64,000 bases of DNA from Sparassis latifolia (GCA_018466975.1 CM031554.1:1178001-1242000), one strand, 5' to 3'; positions 11,373 through 25,108 are shown, numbered from the stretch's first letter. A program made the numbers and translations. Notes: generated by a model not told the origin, from the letters alone.

Positions 11373-13767
11373 AAGCGATGATGCTGGTATTGTCCTTAAT
11401 CGCTCAAGACTAGTGGCGGCACCAGCGCCAGCGGTCAAATGGCCTGCTCCAACATATGCAAACTAATGTATCTTGCTGTATGTAACTCGCTACAAAGTTG
11501 ATAACGTGCAGAAGTGGCGAAACAAGACATTCGACAGGCTGGAGAAAGGAAGTCGACACTGCGGCCTCGTGAGAATGATATGGGTTTAGAAATATAGAGC
11601 GTCCGGACTGGGGATTGCAGCATGAGATATCTCTACGCCATGTGGATGACTTGATCTATTGTGTGATCTGAAGACTGAACTCGGGCGTTGTTCACCTAGG
11701 GGGTAGAGGAAGAGGTATCGCGCGAACCGCTCACGGTTGTGATGTTGATGCCGAGGGAATGTAGCAAAAAGCAGGACAGTATATGCATGGACCAGAATGT
11801 GGGTGATCAGCCGCGTGCACGGTAGAGCACCTGGTAGCGAGGTGACGCGTAGAAGATGACCGTCACTGGCCGATGTGAGTAGCGACTGCGGGGAGGCTGA
11901 CCTATCCAAAGGCCACCTTAATTTTCGCCAAAAGCTCCGGGAGACCGACCTCAACAAAAGGTCATGACTGCAGGGAGGCTGACAGGCCGCGCGCATGTGG
12001 AACAATGGAGGAGCAGAGACCATTGACCACAGAGACCTGGTCTCGAGTGAAGGGGTCACAACGGCCTTGCACGGGCATTTTGGGGGATGCGGCAGCACGG
12101 AGATAGTGGCGGCCATGCGAAGGACTCTGAACTGGAACGGCCACCTATCCGTACCGTTCACAATACTATCACAGTGTCGTTCCTCTCCCACCAGGAGATC
12201 ACTCCCAGTTTGAACATGCTTTCACCGCGCACGCCACCTCTATCTCGCAGGCAGGACATCCGGCCGTTGTGCAGGAACCGCCCGGCTGCCGAATTCCCTG
12301 CCTCTGGGAAGGAGGGTGTGGCCGTTGCGCGGATGAACTCATTCTGTTCATCCAGTCGGTGATCCTGCATGACAACCACTGAGGTTAGTAGCTATAAAGG
12401 CACACTCATCCACGACGTACCCTTCTACAGATCTCCTTAGCCGCGCTCGCAGTAGGCACTAAGCCGTAGACCTTGTGCTCAACACCACGACATAACCTAG
12501 GAGCTAGTTGGAAGGCGTGAATGGCGCAACATGGGGAAAGAACACAAGAACACACCGTTGCGCCGAGTATGGGCCTGTCATAAAGTCAACGTGCGCGATT
12601 CGTGGCGCGCGAAGCACCTGAAGAGCGTATTTCGTATTATGGAGAAGTGGGTAATCCATGTGTGTATGAACAGTGAATGGTCTGAGGAGCATATGAGATA
12701 GATGTCGCGTCTTATATACCTCGACGGCCGGTGGTCACACGGAAGAACAAGGACTTGGCTCCCGATCGCTGCAGAACGATAACCTTGTTGGAACAATAGA
12801 ACGGAAACACAGTGGACCTAACAAGAAAATAGGATACAACTCCACGACCATTAATGGACGTCCGTTACGTCCGTCACACTGTGGCGAATCCGAATGAGTA
12901 CCATTGCCCTGTGCTGATTGGATAATTGGGGTCAACCACGACGTCATGAAGAAGATACAACTTCGATAGAATTCGGACCTAGCAGACGAGCTAGATTCTG
13001 GCAAGCATCCGTTTTATGGAGGCGTCTTTTTCCCAGGCGCCGGGGGAAATCCATGTCGGATTGGAATCGGGAGCGTAGACAGAGGCATGAGTCACAGGGA
13101 GCCATTATTCAAAAAGATTTCGGGTGCATGGAGGACGTAGAACGTCAACGATTCAAAACAGCACCTGCCAAACGACTCAGGGTGAGCGAAGAAGCTGACT
13201 TCGCCGAATACCAACAGCCAAGTCTCCGAGAGAGAAGACCCGGAGGTACCATGGTCGGAGTATTAGTCTTAGACACTTACTGAGCTATGTGATAGTCAGA
13301 GTGCCGTACTGCAACCCATTAACGTTGAGTAAGTAGTGGGTGACTTCCAAGGCACAGACAACCCTAACCTCAAGTGCTACCGATCCGCCTCAGATCGTAG
13401 ATCTTACCGACGTGTACACCCATCAGCAAAACCGGGAATTTTCTCCAAAGAGATTATAAAGGTGTAATTCCATGTAACTTGCGCAATTTTTTCACCAAGG
13501 AATACATTGCATTGTAATCCTGAGTCAGATTGCAGAGTTGCCAACTGGCATAATCAGTTATAAACTCTGGAAACATTCTACAGGTTATGAAGCTCATATA
13601 ACTTCCTACAAAATTTATTACACGCTACATTCAGACTGTCCTAAACAGACCGAAACCGATTCATTCAGATCGGTTTGATAATTCTCAAAAGTGGGAGTAT
13701 TCCAAATTAATTATGTCAACATATTATTATTACTGCAGCGACGGACAAAGTGCTCTACATTAGAGCT
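11373..13767. other. no supportable gene
   Basis: Open frames of up to about 200 codons occur on the minus strand (11586-12191) and about 120 codons on the plus strand (12918-13283), but both lack family motifs or splice structure, and overlapping frames on the other strand are comparable. Nothing else was seen. Confidence 0.4.
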
Positions 13768-13909
13768 AGTTGGGCCTACTTACAAGCTCCAAAACCCGCG
13801 TGCCGCCGTAACGTCCACTTACCGCAGTAACAACACCCGCGTGCCACCATAACAAACAAGTAGTTAGGCCTACTTACCGCGCCAACACCCGCGTACCGCC
13901 ATAACAACC
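13768..13909. repeat. three degenerate tandem units of about 45-50 bp
   Basis: Each unit has a CCTACTTAC/CCACTTACC part followed by ACCCGCGT(G/A)CC(G/A)CC(A/G)TAAC. Copies of the second motif begin near 13793, 13846 and 13887. No gene overlaps. Confidence 0.55.
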
Positions 13910-16014
13910 AATGCTAGAAATCAACATACACTACACGTCCGCCCAGAGGCATAAAACAGTAGAAATTGAAATAGAACGTACTATGCGAGTCGCTCCAACC
14001 ACGAGAGCCCGATCAAGCACACGCAACAAGGAACCTGGTAGACCTGTGGAATATAGTTAGCTGCGAGTAACAACACTCACCTGGCGGGCATCTGGCAGAG
14101 GCTGCGAATTTATACGCGAGTGAGGGTGGCGAGGATTGTCAGCGGATGGTAGTCGCGATGCATCGAGATTAGCCTCAGACTTGCCTCCGAGTTGCCTCGA
14201 AACGGCTTCGGATCTTTTCGCTGTGAGGGCCTGGACGAGAGCCTTGCCTCAATGCTCGCATTTGGTGCGGTATTCGGGGGCCTGAAAACTAAAACGCGAC
14301 GCAAGAGCCAACTCGGAGCGAGTTCTGCAGAGAGCGCTAGTAGACGCCCAATAGGCGCTCCTTACAACATTATATTTAGTGTCTAGAAGTTCTTCCGACT
14401 GTATAACCTGGTGAGCAACGTTTGACTCGGGTTACATTGCTCGACAACTCTTTGCCAACATGTATTTTTGTTATAACTTGTGTATCAATTTCTATTCTAT
14501 GTAATCTTCTTTATAGACCTCTACTACCTTTACTTTGATTACAAATTGGTTTAAACATCACTAGTCCTGTGTAACTTACACAACGCTTGCTACCCCGATG
14601 TAACTGGTGTAACCTTACATAAAAATTTCCCGCTTTTGCTGATGCCGACACTGAAATATGAGGATGAGCCCCGAGCCCAGTCGCAAGGGCTTGTTCAATG
14701 CATCGTGAGTCTGGTGTATCCCTGCGTGTTTTCTGAAGCCCATATAAAACGTGAATGAGACTGACCAGGCTGTTTGGTCTGCTGAGGAGTCGGTGCCGTT
14801 CCGCTTCAGTCGAAGAGTTTTTTCCTTCGAGTCTGACGAGTCTACCTTGCTCCTGCAGGCATTCCCATTCCGATACATGCTCATTATAACCTCAACTTAA
14901 GGCCGAGTCCTTCCGCACAGATTTTGTCGTAATTGTTAAATGTCGAGGAATAGGGAAAATCTCAGGCTTGCGCGGATGCGTTCACTAAATTCCATCCTAC
15001 ATTATCCAATTATTTCAAATTTCAGGACTAGAGGGCATACACCGACAGGAGTCGACTACAGCCTCCAGGACACTCGAAGAAAAAATCCAGATGTGACTCC
15101 ATTTCCTACAGATGCAAATAAAACGGCATATGTTGAAGTTTCTTTTCTCTGACATTGTTGGTATCCGGGTCAATTTTTGGGATGCATGTCACCGCATCCT
15201 AAGTGTAGATCTGCCAACTCCCTAGAGCTGGTTATATGCAGAGCGCTCGTGAGCAGGCATCAAGTTTCTTTCTCGCCGGTTTCGTCTAACAACTTTCATA
15301 TAAGCACTTACGTACGAACGGTTGCACCCTACCAACGGCATGTTTCTTTACAATGGCATGGCCGCTTTGCAAGCACCCAGTTGATGATGTCATTGGCTTT
15401 CGCCATCAAAAGCAACAGGGAAATTGGTCCTATTGTTGCTGGGATTACCTTCCCATTATGGAAAACCTTTGTCCTTAGTGGCGTGGGCCAGATATATAAG
15501 AGGTGGTTTGTTCGTTCTCGCTTCACCTCGTTGACTTCAACAGCTGTTCCGTCGCGCATTCCGACCCCTACGCCTAGTGAAACTCACTCTCATAGAGCTT
15601 CCTAATCCACTTCTACGTCTCCAATGTTCGACCTGAAGCTGAACATCCGGTTGAAAACACGTCAGGTCACACACGTTAGTCCTATGCATTTTAAACCACC
15701 ACAGGTCCGCCACCCCCTGCACATCAGGCCGACACATGGCTCGCATTGTCCATCAACATGCGACCCGGCGTCCGTCGCCGCAGATCGTGCACCCGACGCA
15801 CATCAACGTCACTGTGGCCTATCGGCTGGAAGAGGACGTAGAGGTTTGGGCAGTGTATGACATGTGTAAATGGAATGTGGACACATTCTCGCGTGAGTTC
15901 TTAGCTGGAGTTGTACTTTTCTTCTTCGCTGACGCATCTCCTGCCACTGTAGCATCTGCGGTTTCTTCACGTCCACACTGCGGAGACGTAAGGTGGTAAG
16001 GTACGGAAACGTGG
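13910..16014. other. no supportable gene, AT-richer DNA
   Basis: Between 13400 and 14630 there are scattered TGTAAC/GTTACA words, which may mark an old LTR or MITE that I cannot delimit. No conserved frame was found. Confidence 0.35.
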
Positions 16015-16653
16015 ATGTTATTTCCGATACCTCGTGTACGTCCTCAAATTCGCACTCCTTCAGACATAGTGTTGGAATGTCCGTATATCCCTCCACAGGT
16101 CAGCTCTAGGAAGAGCATGCCTATAATTGTTTATGTAAAGGACTATACATCAATAATTATAAGCATGCTCTTTTTAGAGCTGGCCGCACCGGATATCCAG
16201 CCTATCGGTCATGTTGTGCGCGAAGCACGGTGGAAAGCGCCCATAGAGACGCGCGATGCCTATCATGGCCCGACCTTCACACCGAGCGAGTTGTGTGCAT
16301 GGATCCACTGCTGGTCACCAGGGATTGTCTTGTCCTCTGATGACAGTTTCGCTCCTCCTGCTCCTAGTTCTGACAACCATGACGTGCTTGGTGGGCCCTA
16401 TTGGAGCTACTATCCTGGCCCAATGGAAGCCTCTGAGGTTGTGCAGACACAGAGATATAATGTGCCGGATACCTGTGGATTTTTGTACGATGGATCATAC
16501 TACACCATCGTTGCTGTGGGTCCACAATCGATCTACCCGCGATCAGGAGATGGCCAAATGTGCCCCGGCGCAAACAATGGTCTCACCTTACTCACCATGA
16601 ACATATTGTGTCGAACACCATGCATTCTCCAGGCGAACTGGGTGCACATTTAG
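16015..16653 (+). CDS. 212-codon open frame, unknown
   Basis: An open frame in a gene-poor stretch, with Pro- and Tyr-rich sequence such as YWSYYPGP and no known motif. It runs through a 30-bp inverted repeat (16102-16181) without a stop. Frames of over 100 codons overlap it on the same strand. It may be chance or part of a lineage-specific gene; start and exon structure are unknown. Confidence 0.2.
   Translation: MLFPIPRVRPQIRTPSDIVLECPYIPPQVSSRKSMPIIVYVKDYTSIIISMLFLELAAPDIQPIGHVVREARWKAPIETRDAYHGPTFTPSELCAWIHCWSPGIVLSSDDSFAPPAPSSDNHDVLGGPYWSYYPGPMEASEVVQTQRYNVPDTCGFLYDGSYYTIVAVGPQSIYPRSGDGQMCPGANNGLTLLTMNILCRTPCILQANWVHI
16102..16181. repeat. 80-bp hairpin with 30-bp arms
   Basis: Arms 16102-16131 and 16152-16181 are inverted copies. 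They pair at 26 of 30 positions, and all four mismatches are C/T or G/A. The 20-bp loop carries a further short inverted repeat (ATGTA/TACAT). Confidence 0.7.
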
Positions 16654-19512
16654 CCACTGTTGCACGAAGGGGCTCAACCAGGAGCGCTTTTAAGCATCTG
16701 AGGTCGCCACTCCGCCCAGCTCATCTCGACTCCGTCCTCTGCGCCCTACTCTCGTTCGCTGTCATCAATATGCCGAGCCCCTTCCAATACCGGAATCAGC
16801 TTGGCTTGTTGACGAAGCGATATCCTGAGCAACCGAGAGACGATAGGATGTTGTACGGAGCTGGTTAGCACTTACATGACAGCTCACACTGTCAGCGCTA
16901 CTATGATCCACTATCCATCCACAAAATGGAACAACCCATATCGCACTCACGACTGCGCAACCCTAGTGCTAACAGCCAGAACGGCCTCTCCATCCTACAT
17001 ACTTCAACCTGACACGATACATAATAGTATAAATTCACACTCGTAACCAAAACACCCCACGAACATACTTACTCCACCTAAATACTCCCACTCCCGACCT
17101 CCATACCGACACATTACCAACTCGTCGTACCAAGGATTTATTACTCCAAAATGAAAGGCTCACCTGGACATAAAGAAAACCGCTCAAGAGGAAACAAATG
17201 TGATCAAATGGACTCAGCATCAGGTCAGTTATAGCTGTATTGCGTCAGTTTGCATGCCACGCTTTGGATAGGTGGAAGGGAATAATCATTTCTGCACACT
17301 TGAGCCTCATAGACTGCTATCAGCTTGGGGAAAGACGAAGGAACGATAGATACATAAATACAAGCTAATATCCAAGATTATCAACGACCTCTTGTGGCGA
17401 TTTTGTGTGAATCAAGCCAGTATCATTTACTCGTAAAGGCTACTCCGCTTTCGCAGAAAGGTACGACCGCACCGCGCGAAGCACCGACCACCTGCGCCAT
17501 AAAGCAAGCACAGCATTCTAAATTCCAGAAGTTCGTGAGAAGGATGTCGCAAGCACAAGGATCGACAACACTCACGGCAAACCACCTCTTCACAGCATGC
17601 AGCCTTTCTTGCCTTTGTCCAGCATCAGTTCCCGCGTGCTGAGAAGCCCGATCGTCAACCTCGAGCCTGAGCGTCGACACGTCATCGTTTGAAGTAGCGT
17701 TAACCACGTTCACAGGGAGCTGTTGTCACGTACAGAAAAAAGTGTGATGCTGTCAGTCATGGGGTGGACGCGACATCCACACTTCATACCAGGTAAATTG
17801 GGGGCGGCTGCGAGTCCAGTATTATTTCTCTCGCATCGTCTTCATTCTCGTTCTTGCTCTGAATAATGCGTGTGACTAATATCTGTCTCGAGAAAATCGA
17901 AGAGACATTTGCAGCGCACCTTGAGGTGTTTGATTTGATCATAGCGCCGACGAACTCTTGGGTAGGGATGATATCGGAAACAAGTTCGAGAGTTATACGG
18001 AGGAAGTCTAGGGTAGTGGTCTATAGAAGACATAGAAAATGTGGGAAGGCAAAAGAGTATTGAACGATATGCAATGCAGTGGCGAGTTATCGAGTCTAGA
18101 CGTCGTGATGCTTAATGGTGACGCTAGAAGCAGACGATGAGGAAAGCGAGAGGCCAGGGGGACGTCTTGGAAGATGGCGGTTTTGGAGAGGGAGCACGAC
18201 CCTGTAGGATGCCATGGGAGAACCAGGAATCAAGAAAATTGAATCGATTGAATCAAGAAAGAAAGCTGGCATTCGAAGTTGATCTGGGTTAACGCGCATC
18301 CTGTTGTAGCGACGCGACCTTTTCTGACACAACTGCCATACCCCACATTCTGACTCCGCGCTCGTGAGTATGCTTCCGTCGATCGGCCTCCGCGAATATA
18401 CAGAACGATTTGAGCAATGGAATGCGGGTGATGAAGCCGGTTATATATCCAAGTACACTGCGAATGCGTAGCATGTCAAGCCCTCAATTGCCTGTGAGCG
18501 AGTGATCATGGCATTGTATGGATTCCTGCAAATAATATCTCTCTTCTCAGCGGTCCTCGATATTGGTATATCCCAAACAATGCAAAATCTCTTGTTCCAT
18601 GTCTGCTTTCAGACTTTGCTCTGAGCGACGTTCAGCGAAAGTGCGTGGTATAGCAAATTTCCATGCTAAATACGGCTGCCGAGGCCATCCACAGCAGACC
18701 ACATCCAGTGATTCCCAACGGATTTGCACTTCTATTGGTTAATGGATTGGGATGAGTTGTCCTCTGGACTCGCCCACGCTTCAGTCTCTCTCTGACAGTC
18801 GTCTCCGCGGGTGCAAAACCCAGCGTTCAACGATGCGTGACCCGACGTCACGTCACGTGTCACTTCCCGCCGTTGGAGAGCGCACGAAGGCGAGTCAATA
18901 AAACTTTTCCTTCATAAACAACCACCTCTGAAAGTGTGATGTGTGACGCCGCAGGCCAACATCAAGATAGAATTGCAATAGAAAGAACACCCTCCAACCT
19001 GCAGGAGGCACTCAAATGCGTGATCCAGCCGACACACAAGACCACAGCCAGACAACAGCCCCGATCAGCATCTTTCAAAATACAGACTCCCGAAGTGTGC
19101 AGACAAGAGCAGCACGAAATGCGAAATAGAGGGAACACACAGACTCACATACTTCGGCCCGCAAGTCAGCTTCCTCCGCAATAATTCCTGTCATCGCGTG
19201 CATTGCAAAAACCATGATGAGAACCTTTTACTATCACCGAAGGTCATGTCAGCGTTCCGACGACTCTGACCACTTGTAGGAGTCGAGGTTCGTTGTTTTG
19301 AAATAAGGAACCACCTTGTCGCCGTATGGCGCCTTAGTCGTACCTCCCTAGGTCAGGAGCTTGTCCACGGCATTGGACAAGTATCCCGAATGCATGCGAG
19401 ATTTTTCGCACCGCAAACTCGAGAGAAAATTTGGAATCCTTCCGAAACAAACTTGCTAGGGATCCAAGCAGATTCAAGATTCAACGTGGATTCAAGGGTT
19501 CAAGGGTTCAAG
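16654..19512. other. no supportable gene
   Basis: Short open frames on both strands without motifs, splice structure or similarity that I recognise. No RNA gene seen. Confidence 0.4.
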
Positions 19513-19552
19513 GTTTCATAGTTTCATAGTTTCATAGTTTCATAGTTTCATA
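19513..19552. repeat. 8-bp microsatellite GTTTCATA x5
   Basis: Five perfect copies of GTTTCATA. They sit in a wider stretch (about 19475-19620) of degenerate GGTTCAAG and GGATTCAA words, so the array probably grew from a simple-sequence background. Confidence 0.9.
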
Positions 19553-22500
19553 GGTTTCAAGATTCAACCTGGATTCAACCTGGATTCAAGACAGGTTCAA
19601 CCCAGGTTCCAGAGATTCAATGCAAAAGGATTCCATACAGTCCATGTCGACCGGCCGTGCGCCGAATACTAGTAGCTTGAAAGGCGGCCAACACCGCGCT
19701 GCAGTATGGCTAGGAAAGGTGCCTGGTGGTCGCCGGAAGCGGCGGCGCGGCAACCAGAACGGCCACATCGCCTCGCCAACTCTCGCCAAACGACACCAAT
19801 TAAACCCTTGCTCCCGCTCCAATGGTTTCGTAGAAAACTTCAAATTCTCTCCCTACCACGTTCTAAGTTATGAGGTTCATATCCATTACTTTGCGATAAA
19901 CTGAAAGCCACAGGGAGCTGGGAAATCTGGGATATCGTCTGCCGCATTTGTTGGTGCGTGTTCATCTTTTCCGCGATCCTCCAGGAAGTTGGCGCGTCGT
20001 TCACAATTTTCGTTGTATCTATTAGACATGAATGCCCACTCAGAAGAGCATGAGTTGCTCTGTGACCACTTGGTTGAGCCGAGGAATCCCTGGGATAATT
20101 GGTTGGCCACGGTAGAACTCGGTGGAGGACTGCGAGCTACGTGTGGCGCTGTGGTGGTACGAGATGCTCCGAGGTACGTCTCACAGAGAAATTTGTCTAT
20201 GTTGACTGCGGCTGCTCGTTGGCAAATTTGCAGTCTCTTACATTTTCTGCTCGGCCTCACAGATTTACGTCCATCCGTGCTCGAATTTCAACTACTATGT
20301 CCGAGCACCAAGGCTGATTGTGTGCGCTGCAGGGCGTGCCCATTTCACCCCTAAGGACGCAGATAGCACCAAATCAAACGTTCAAGTGTTCAACAAGGCC
20401 GCATCCTCCTATTCGCCTTGCGTCGGTAGCCCTGCTTTGTCTCGGATCATCGTTCCTTCAGCAATAGTCTAATCGGAATACTGATTCACGTGCACTCGTA
20501 TGTTCCGCTACTGACTATTACTCAAAACCGGCACGGCGAGCGTCAAGAACTAAATTTCGTAGTCATCACTGGATCACAGACGTGGTAACAACGCCCCCCA
20601 ACCTGGAATTACAAGCTTGAAGATGTTCGTTTGGGACAAGTCAACTGAGTCGAGCTACTGGATCTATCACTTGCACTCTTCGAATTCCATACCGCCAAAC
20701 TCAAGTTCAGGCAGAGGTTCGGGAACGCAGGCTGAAGGTCTCCCAAGGCGGTCAATATGGACGTGGAAGTACTCCTAAAGAGGACGGCCGACACCATTGC
20801 TGTCTTGTCAAAGACTTGGAAGGGCTCTTTCGAGATTACGGCCTGTACGTCGCCTAAGGTCTCGTTCTGTGGTTGTTTTACAGTAGTGATTATCATTTTT
20901 ATACTCTGGCTAGTCATGCAGAAGCAGTAGTCCGTACTTCCCTGCGCGTGCGAAAATACTTCGTTAGCTGGATCATCTTTTCCTTCTGTCCTGCGGTGCG
21001 CAAGAACTCAACAAACCCCAAGCTGGCTATCGTTACTTGTTGCCATCGACACCCCGTCTGTGCTCCTCTTTGACTGCGACACCAAGCTGCTGTATGGCTG
21101 GTTCTTGTCGAGTTGTGGCTGTTACGTGGTGCGTCGCGCCTCGGGAGAGCCTTTCATGCCGGAGATGAAGTTTGTCTCCCTGAAGACAACTCCGCCCTTG
21201 GACACACACAATTCACGCAGGCATTACATCATTCGATCCAACTCCTCCGCCAATGTCCGAGAAGTCCAGATGACCAGGTTCAAGCCGTCTATTCTAGGCG
21301 TCTCGGTTGGGACTTCGTTTTTGACCTTGACCCAATCGTATTCCGGTGTGGCGTGAACCGCGGCACTCCTCATCTGCACAATCCCTGGCTCGGCATAGAT
21401 CACCCCACGTCTCCCGTGCCCGAAAGAGGACGTTGTACGGTGCTTCGCTCTTCGCCAACATTGTGTTCCTCGCTGCACCTTTGTCGTGTGGTTCGCAGCT
21501 CTCGTTTTCCACGGAATGCATCGCTGTCTATTTTACCTCGTGTACTGGTGACGCTATACCTTCAGCCACATACGCGTCGCGTTCGAGACGCTATGGTTCA
21601 GCGTGCAGCGCCAGGGCTACTTCGTGTTTTCACACTTCGAGGCTGAGCTCTGGTCCGACTGCGTTTGGTGTTGTATCGTTGACAAGGGAGGTCATTCAGA
21701 AACGGGCACATATAGTGCTCGTGAGGACCAACAGGCGTATGGACTCTAATAGGTGTCTTAGGTCGGAAACATCAGAATCTGGGATAGCAAATGTCACCCC
21801 GAGAATTACAATGGCAGCCTGCGGTGCAGGGAGCAGTACTATGTCAGCAGTAGCAGTGTACTGGCATGACAGCACAAGGACCTACCTTCGAGCGCGCCCA
21901 AAGCGATTCAGCAGGCATGAGCTGAATTCATCGGACTAAATATTGGATACAATTTGGCAGTGCATCGGCGTGCACTGTATGCTTCACTTGCATAATCTTC
22001 TCAGAAGTATTAAGTCATTGACCGCCCGACACAAATATCATCAGAGCTTCTACAGGCAGTGCCTACGTCTCGGACACAGGCACGTCGCTCTTAAGCTTGC
22101 TTATATCTAGTGCGTAAAATATATAACAATCCGAAATACTGCTTACATTTTCATGGAACACGACGTCGACGGAAGGCTATTTCTGCAAGGATGGTAATAA
22201 TAATCGAGCAGGTGGTACTGAAGAACCGTGCTCGGTGAAGAGTTCTCTACTCCCTTTATAAGTATTTTTTCCCCGGAGTTCACTCATCCACGGCCATAGG
22301 ACTTCGAAAGTACCGCATCCCGTCCGATCTGCGCAGTTAACCGGAGTGCCGCCCAGTTAGTACCACGGTGGGGGACCACGCGGGAATCCTGGGTGCTGTG
22401 GTTTTGCCACTTTTTCTTTGGCCAGTTCTAGCACCTCAGTACGCTCATCTGACGTTGCATATGTCAGAATTATGAATCATGGGAAGGTGGGCCAGTATCA

Positions 22501-22561
22501 TGGTGAATTGATATCCAATGTGTGGACCATGCAGTGAATGTAACCAAAGTTTATAATATTT
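19553..22561. other. no supportable gene
   Basis: Overlapping open frames of 120-200 codons at 19989-20354, 21113-21646 and 21346-21939 have no family motif, and several compete for the same bases. I see no consistent exon model. Confidence 0.4.
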
Positions 22562-22587
22562 ACACACACACATATATATCTATATAC
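22562..22587. repeat. CA/TA microsatellite
   Basis: A run of ACACACACA passing into CATATATATCTATATA, upstream of the SLD5 gene. Confidence 0.85.
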
Positions 22588-22822
22588 AATGGTACACAAT
22601 CATTTCACAGACAACATTGAGAAGTGAACAGTGTCAGGTAGCAAGGGGTCTTGCATGTAACAAAGCAGATTGAAATTGTGCGGAGAGAAACAACAACACC
22701 TTCCATTCCTGGACATGAAAATAAATCCGGGGAAAGCCGACAGAGCGGACGCGTGACAGGCGTGACCACACGCGTCAAGTACTCTCCAGTGTCCAGTGTC
22801 CACTGCACTCTACACCTTCAAA

Positions 22823-23902
22823 ATGGCCTGGTACGACGACGCCCCCGCCGCCGGGCCCTCCTTCATCGAACGCGCGTTCGATGCTCCCGAGGACGACTTC
22901 GCCCTGCCCGACGCCTTCGGCGCGCCCGCGCTGCCCGCGCAGGCCGCAGCAGAATCCACGCCCTTCCAGGAGCTCGTCCGGCACTGGATGAACGAGCGGC
23001 ACGCGCCGGACATCCTCCCGGGCCAGGAGGCGCTCCTCGGCCGCCTCCTCGACCACGTGCGCAAGCAGGTGAGCTAAGCTATTCGGTGGGTGCGGCGGGG
23101 CGCGGCTGAGGGCTCATAGCGCTAGGCGAGCGACGTGCAGAACCTGCGCGCAGACCCGGAGGCGTACGAGGAGGAGCACTTCCGGATAGTGCTCGTCCAG
23201 ACGGAGATTGAACGCGTCAAGTTCGTCGTGCGCGCGTATGTGCGTGCGAGGCTGCACAAGGTGCGTGTGCGCGCGCGCTTGTCCGGCGGCGGCGGTCGGC
23301 TGACGTCTGTGCTGGGCGGGTGTGCGGCGTGTAGATTGAGAAGTACGCACAGTATATTAGTGTCACCCCCGAGGCGCAGGAGAAGCTTTCGCGCGCGGAG
23401 CTCGACCACGCGTTGAGGTGCGTAACTCGCTTGAATGTTTTTGCTCGCGTCAAGGTGCGCAGCCGCTGAGCGCGCGCGCGCGCAGATACGCCAAGCTCGT
23501 GCAGTACCATTTCACCAAGTCCGTGCTCGACGGCCTGCCCGAGGCGCAGCGCGGGATGAACGACAACATCGCGTTCATGCCGCCCATGGGTACGCCTGCG
23601 CTCCTCTCGCCTTCACCTGCCGCTGACAACTTCTCTGGGTATATCGATGCCTTATGAATCGGCGCGGCGCAGTGCCCGAGCCGGACAAGCTGCGCCCCGT
23701 GTTCGTGCACGCGCTCGAGCGCTGTCCGCCCGTGCGGCTACCCAAGTGCGTGCATCCATCCCCCGTCCCCGTTTACTCTAGTCCTGTGTTAATGACTTGT
23801 GACAGCGGGATGCCGATGCAGATGGAGAAAGGCCAGATACTGCTCACGCCGTTCTACGTTATCGAGCAACTGCTCGCACGCGGTGAGGTCGAGCTCGTAT
23901 GA
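22823..23902 (+). CDS. SLD5: GINS complex subunit SLD5
   Basis: Six exons join in frame to 245 aa: 22823-23068, 23126-23260, 23335-23417, 23486-23589, 23673-23745 and 23806-23902. GINS (Sld5, Psf1, Psf2, Psf3) is part of the CMG helicase in DNA replication. The product shows the Sld5 plan: an A-domain helix bundle with VLVQTEIERVKFVVRAY, VRARLHKIEKYA and RAELDHALRYAKLVQYH, a linker, then the small B-domain LTPFYVIEQLLARGEVELV at the C-terminus, matching the usual VELI end. A start at 22796 would add nine residues, but MAWYDD fits the family start better. The 3' end faces the DRAP1 gene across about 260 bp. Confidence 0.93.
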
Positions 23903-24158
23903 GGGTAGTATGGTGTTGCCGTTGCGCTGCGTGTACTTTAGAATGGACTCATCGTGTATTTTCGTCATTTGTATTGCGGCCTGTACAGCTATGCGTCGCG
24001 TCAAACCGCGATCGTGTCCGACATCTACGCCCTCGTCGGGCGTGCGGCGACAGGGTATCGATATATCACGATCGGCATGTACCTACAGTATCTATCATAC
24101 AACACACGCGAGCAGCCAACGTCCACCACGGGCAGCAGCACGACACGGGATAACTACT

Positions 24159-25108
24159 TCACCCCGCCTGCCCGTCCTCGTCCTCGCGCTCCTCGCGCTC
24201 TTCCTCCTCCGGCACGTCCCGCTCCTCCGGCTCGCGCTCCTCCCTCTCCTTGCCTTTCCGCCGTCGCCTCGTGCCCGCGCCCGCGCCGTTGGACGGTTCA
24301 CCCAGGGCTGCGGCGGCCTTGCCCTTACCCTTGGAGCGCTTCTTGCGGCCGTCGCCCTCGAGATCGAGTGAGATCGTCCCGCCTGCGGACGGGTCGGGCA
24401 CGGCTTCGACGAGCTCCTTGAGGAAGTCGAGCATCTCGACGGTGTCGATCGCGTGTTTCCTGCGCGGCGGTGGGGCGGGCGGGAGCACGGATGTCGGGAG
24501 GTGAGAGTGCGTTAGTCGGGGAGGCGAGGGGGGAGAAAGGAGAAGAGAGAAGGGACATACAGATGGTAGGCCTCGACCTTCTTCGAGCCGCGCTCGGCGG
24601 TGACCTTGCTCGCTTCCTCGATGATCATCCCGAGGAAGAGCTCGAGCGCCTTCGCTGCGCGCATACAGCCCGGGCGGTGTGGCGTGTGGCGTATGGGGGA
24701 GGTGACGGGTCCGTGCGCGCCGTTCATGCGGGAGCGTGTATGTGCATAGAGGATAGGGATACGCTCCGGTCAGCGTGCGGTGGATAACAATGGTAGGAAA
24801 GGGAGGGGAGGGGCGCACATATGACGATGGGCGTCGCCTGCGCGACCTTGCCCACTTCCTCGTCCTTCTGCATGATGCGCTTGATGCGCGCCTGCGATTA
24901 GGGATGCATTGCACGCGTATCACACGTTCCGCCAGCGCCGTGTCAGGTTCCAACAGTGGGTCGGACGGTCAGGATGCGGACGTGGTCGCGGAGCGCATGG
25001 CGTGTGGGATGGTGAGCATGGGAGAGCACGGAGAGGTCAGTGCGGCCGGGTGAGAGGTACGCGGGGACCTACGACGGGGAATTTGGTGGATTTGTTTCTG
25101 TTCTTCAT
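24159..25108 (-). CDS. DRAP1: NC2-alpha (DRAP1/Bur6) histone-fold transcription regulator
   Basis: Four exons on the minus strand join to 167 aa: 25073-25108, 24819-24891, 24561-24654 and 24159-24459. Residues 1-90 are a histone fold of the NC2-alpha/NF-YC type: KSTKFPVARIKRIMQKDEEV, VGKVAQATPIVISKALELF, LGMIIEEASKVT, KKVEAYHLKHAI and DFLKELVEAVPD. With NC2-beta it binds TBP on DNA and blocks TFIIA/TFIIB entry. The C-terminal half is charged, with a GRKKRSKGKGK basic patch and a long Glu/Arg tail. The ARIKRIMQ and KKV.AYHLKHAI pattern and short length favour NC2-alpha over NF-YC or CHRAC15, but the subtype needs a tree. Confidence 0.88.

Noticed and set aside
11586..12191. 201-codon minus-strand frame
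   Set aside because: No motif, biased composition, and no splice signals or conserved neighbours.
24159..24953. 264-codon unspliced frame over DRAP1
   Set aside because: It reads through introns; only its last 100 codons belong to the gene.
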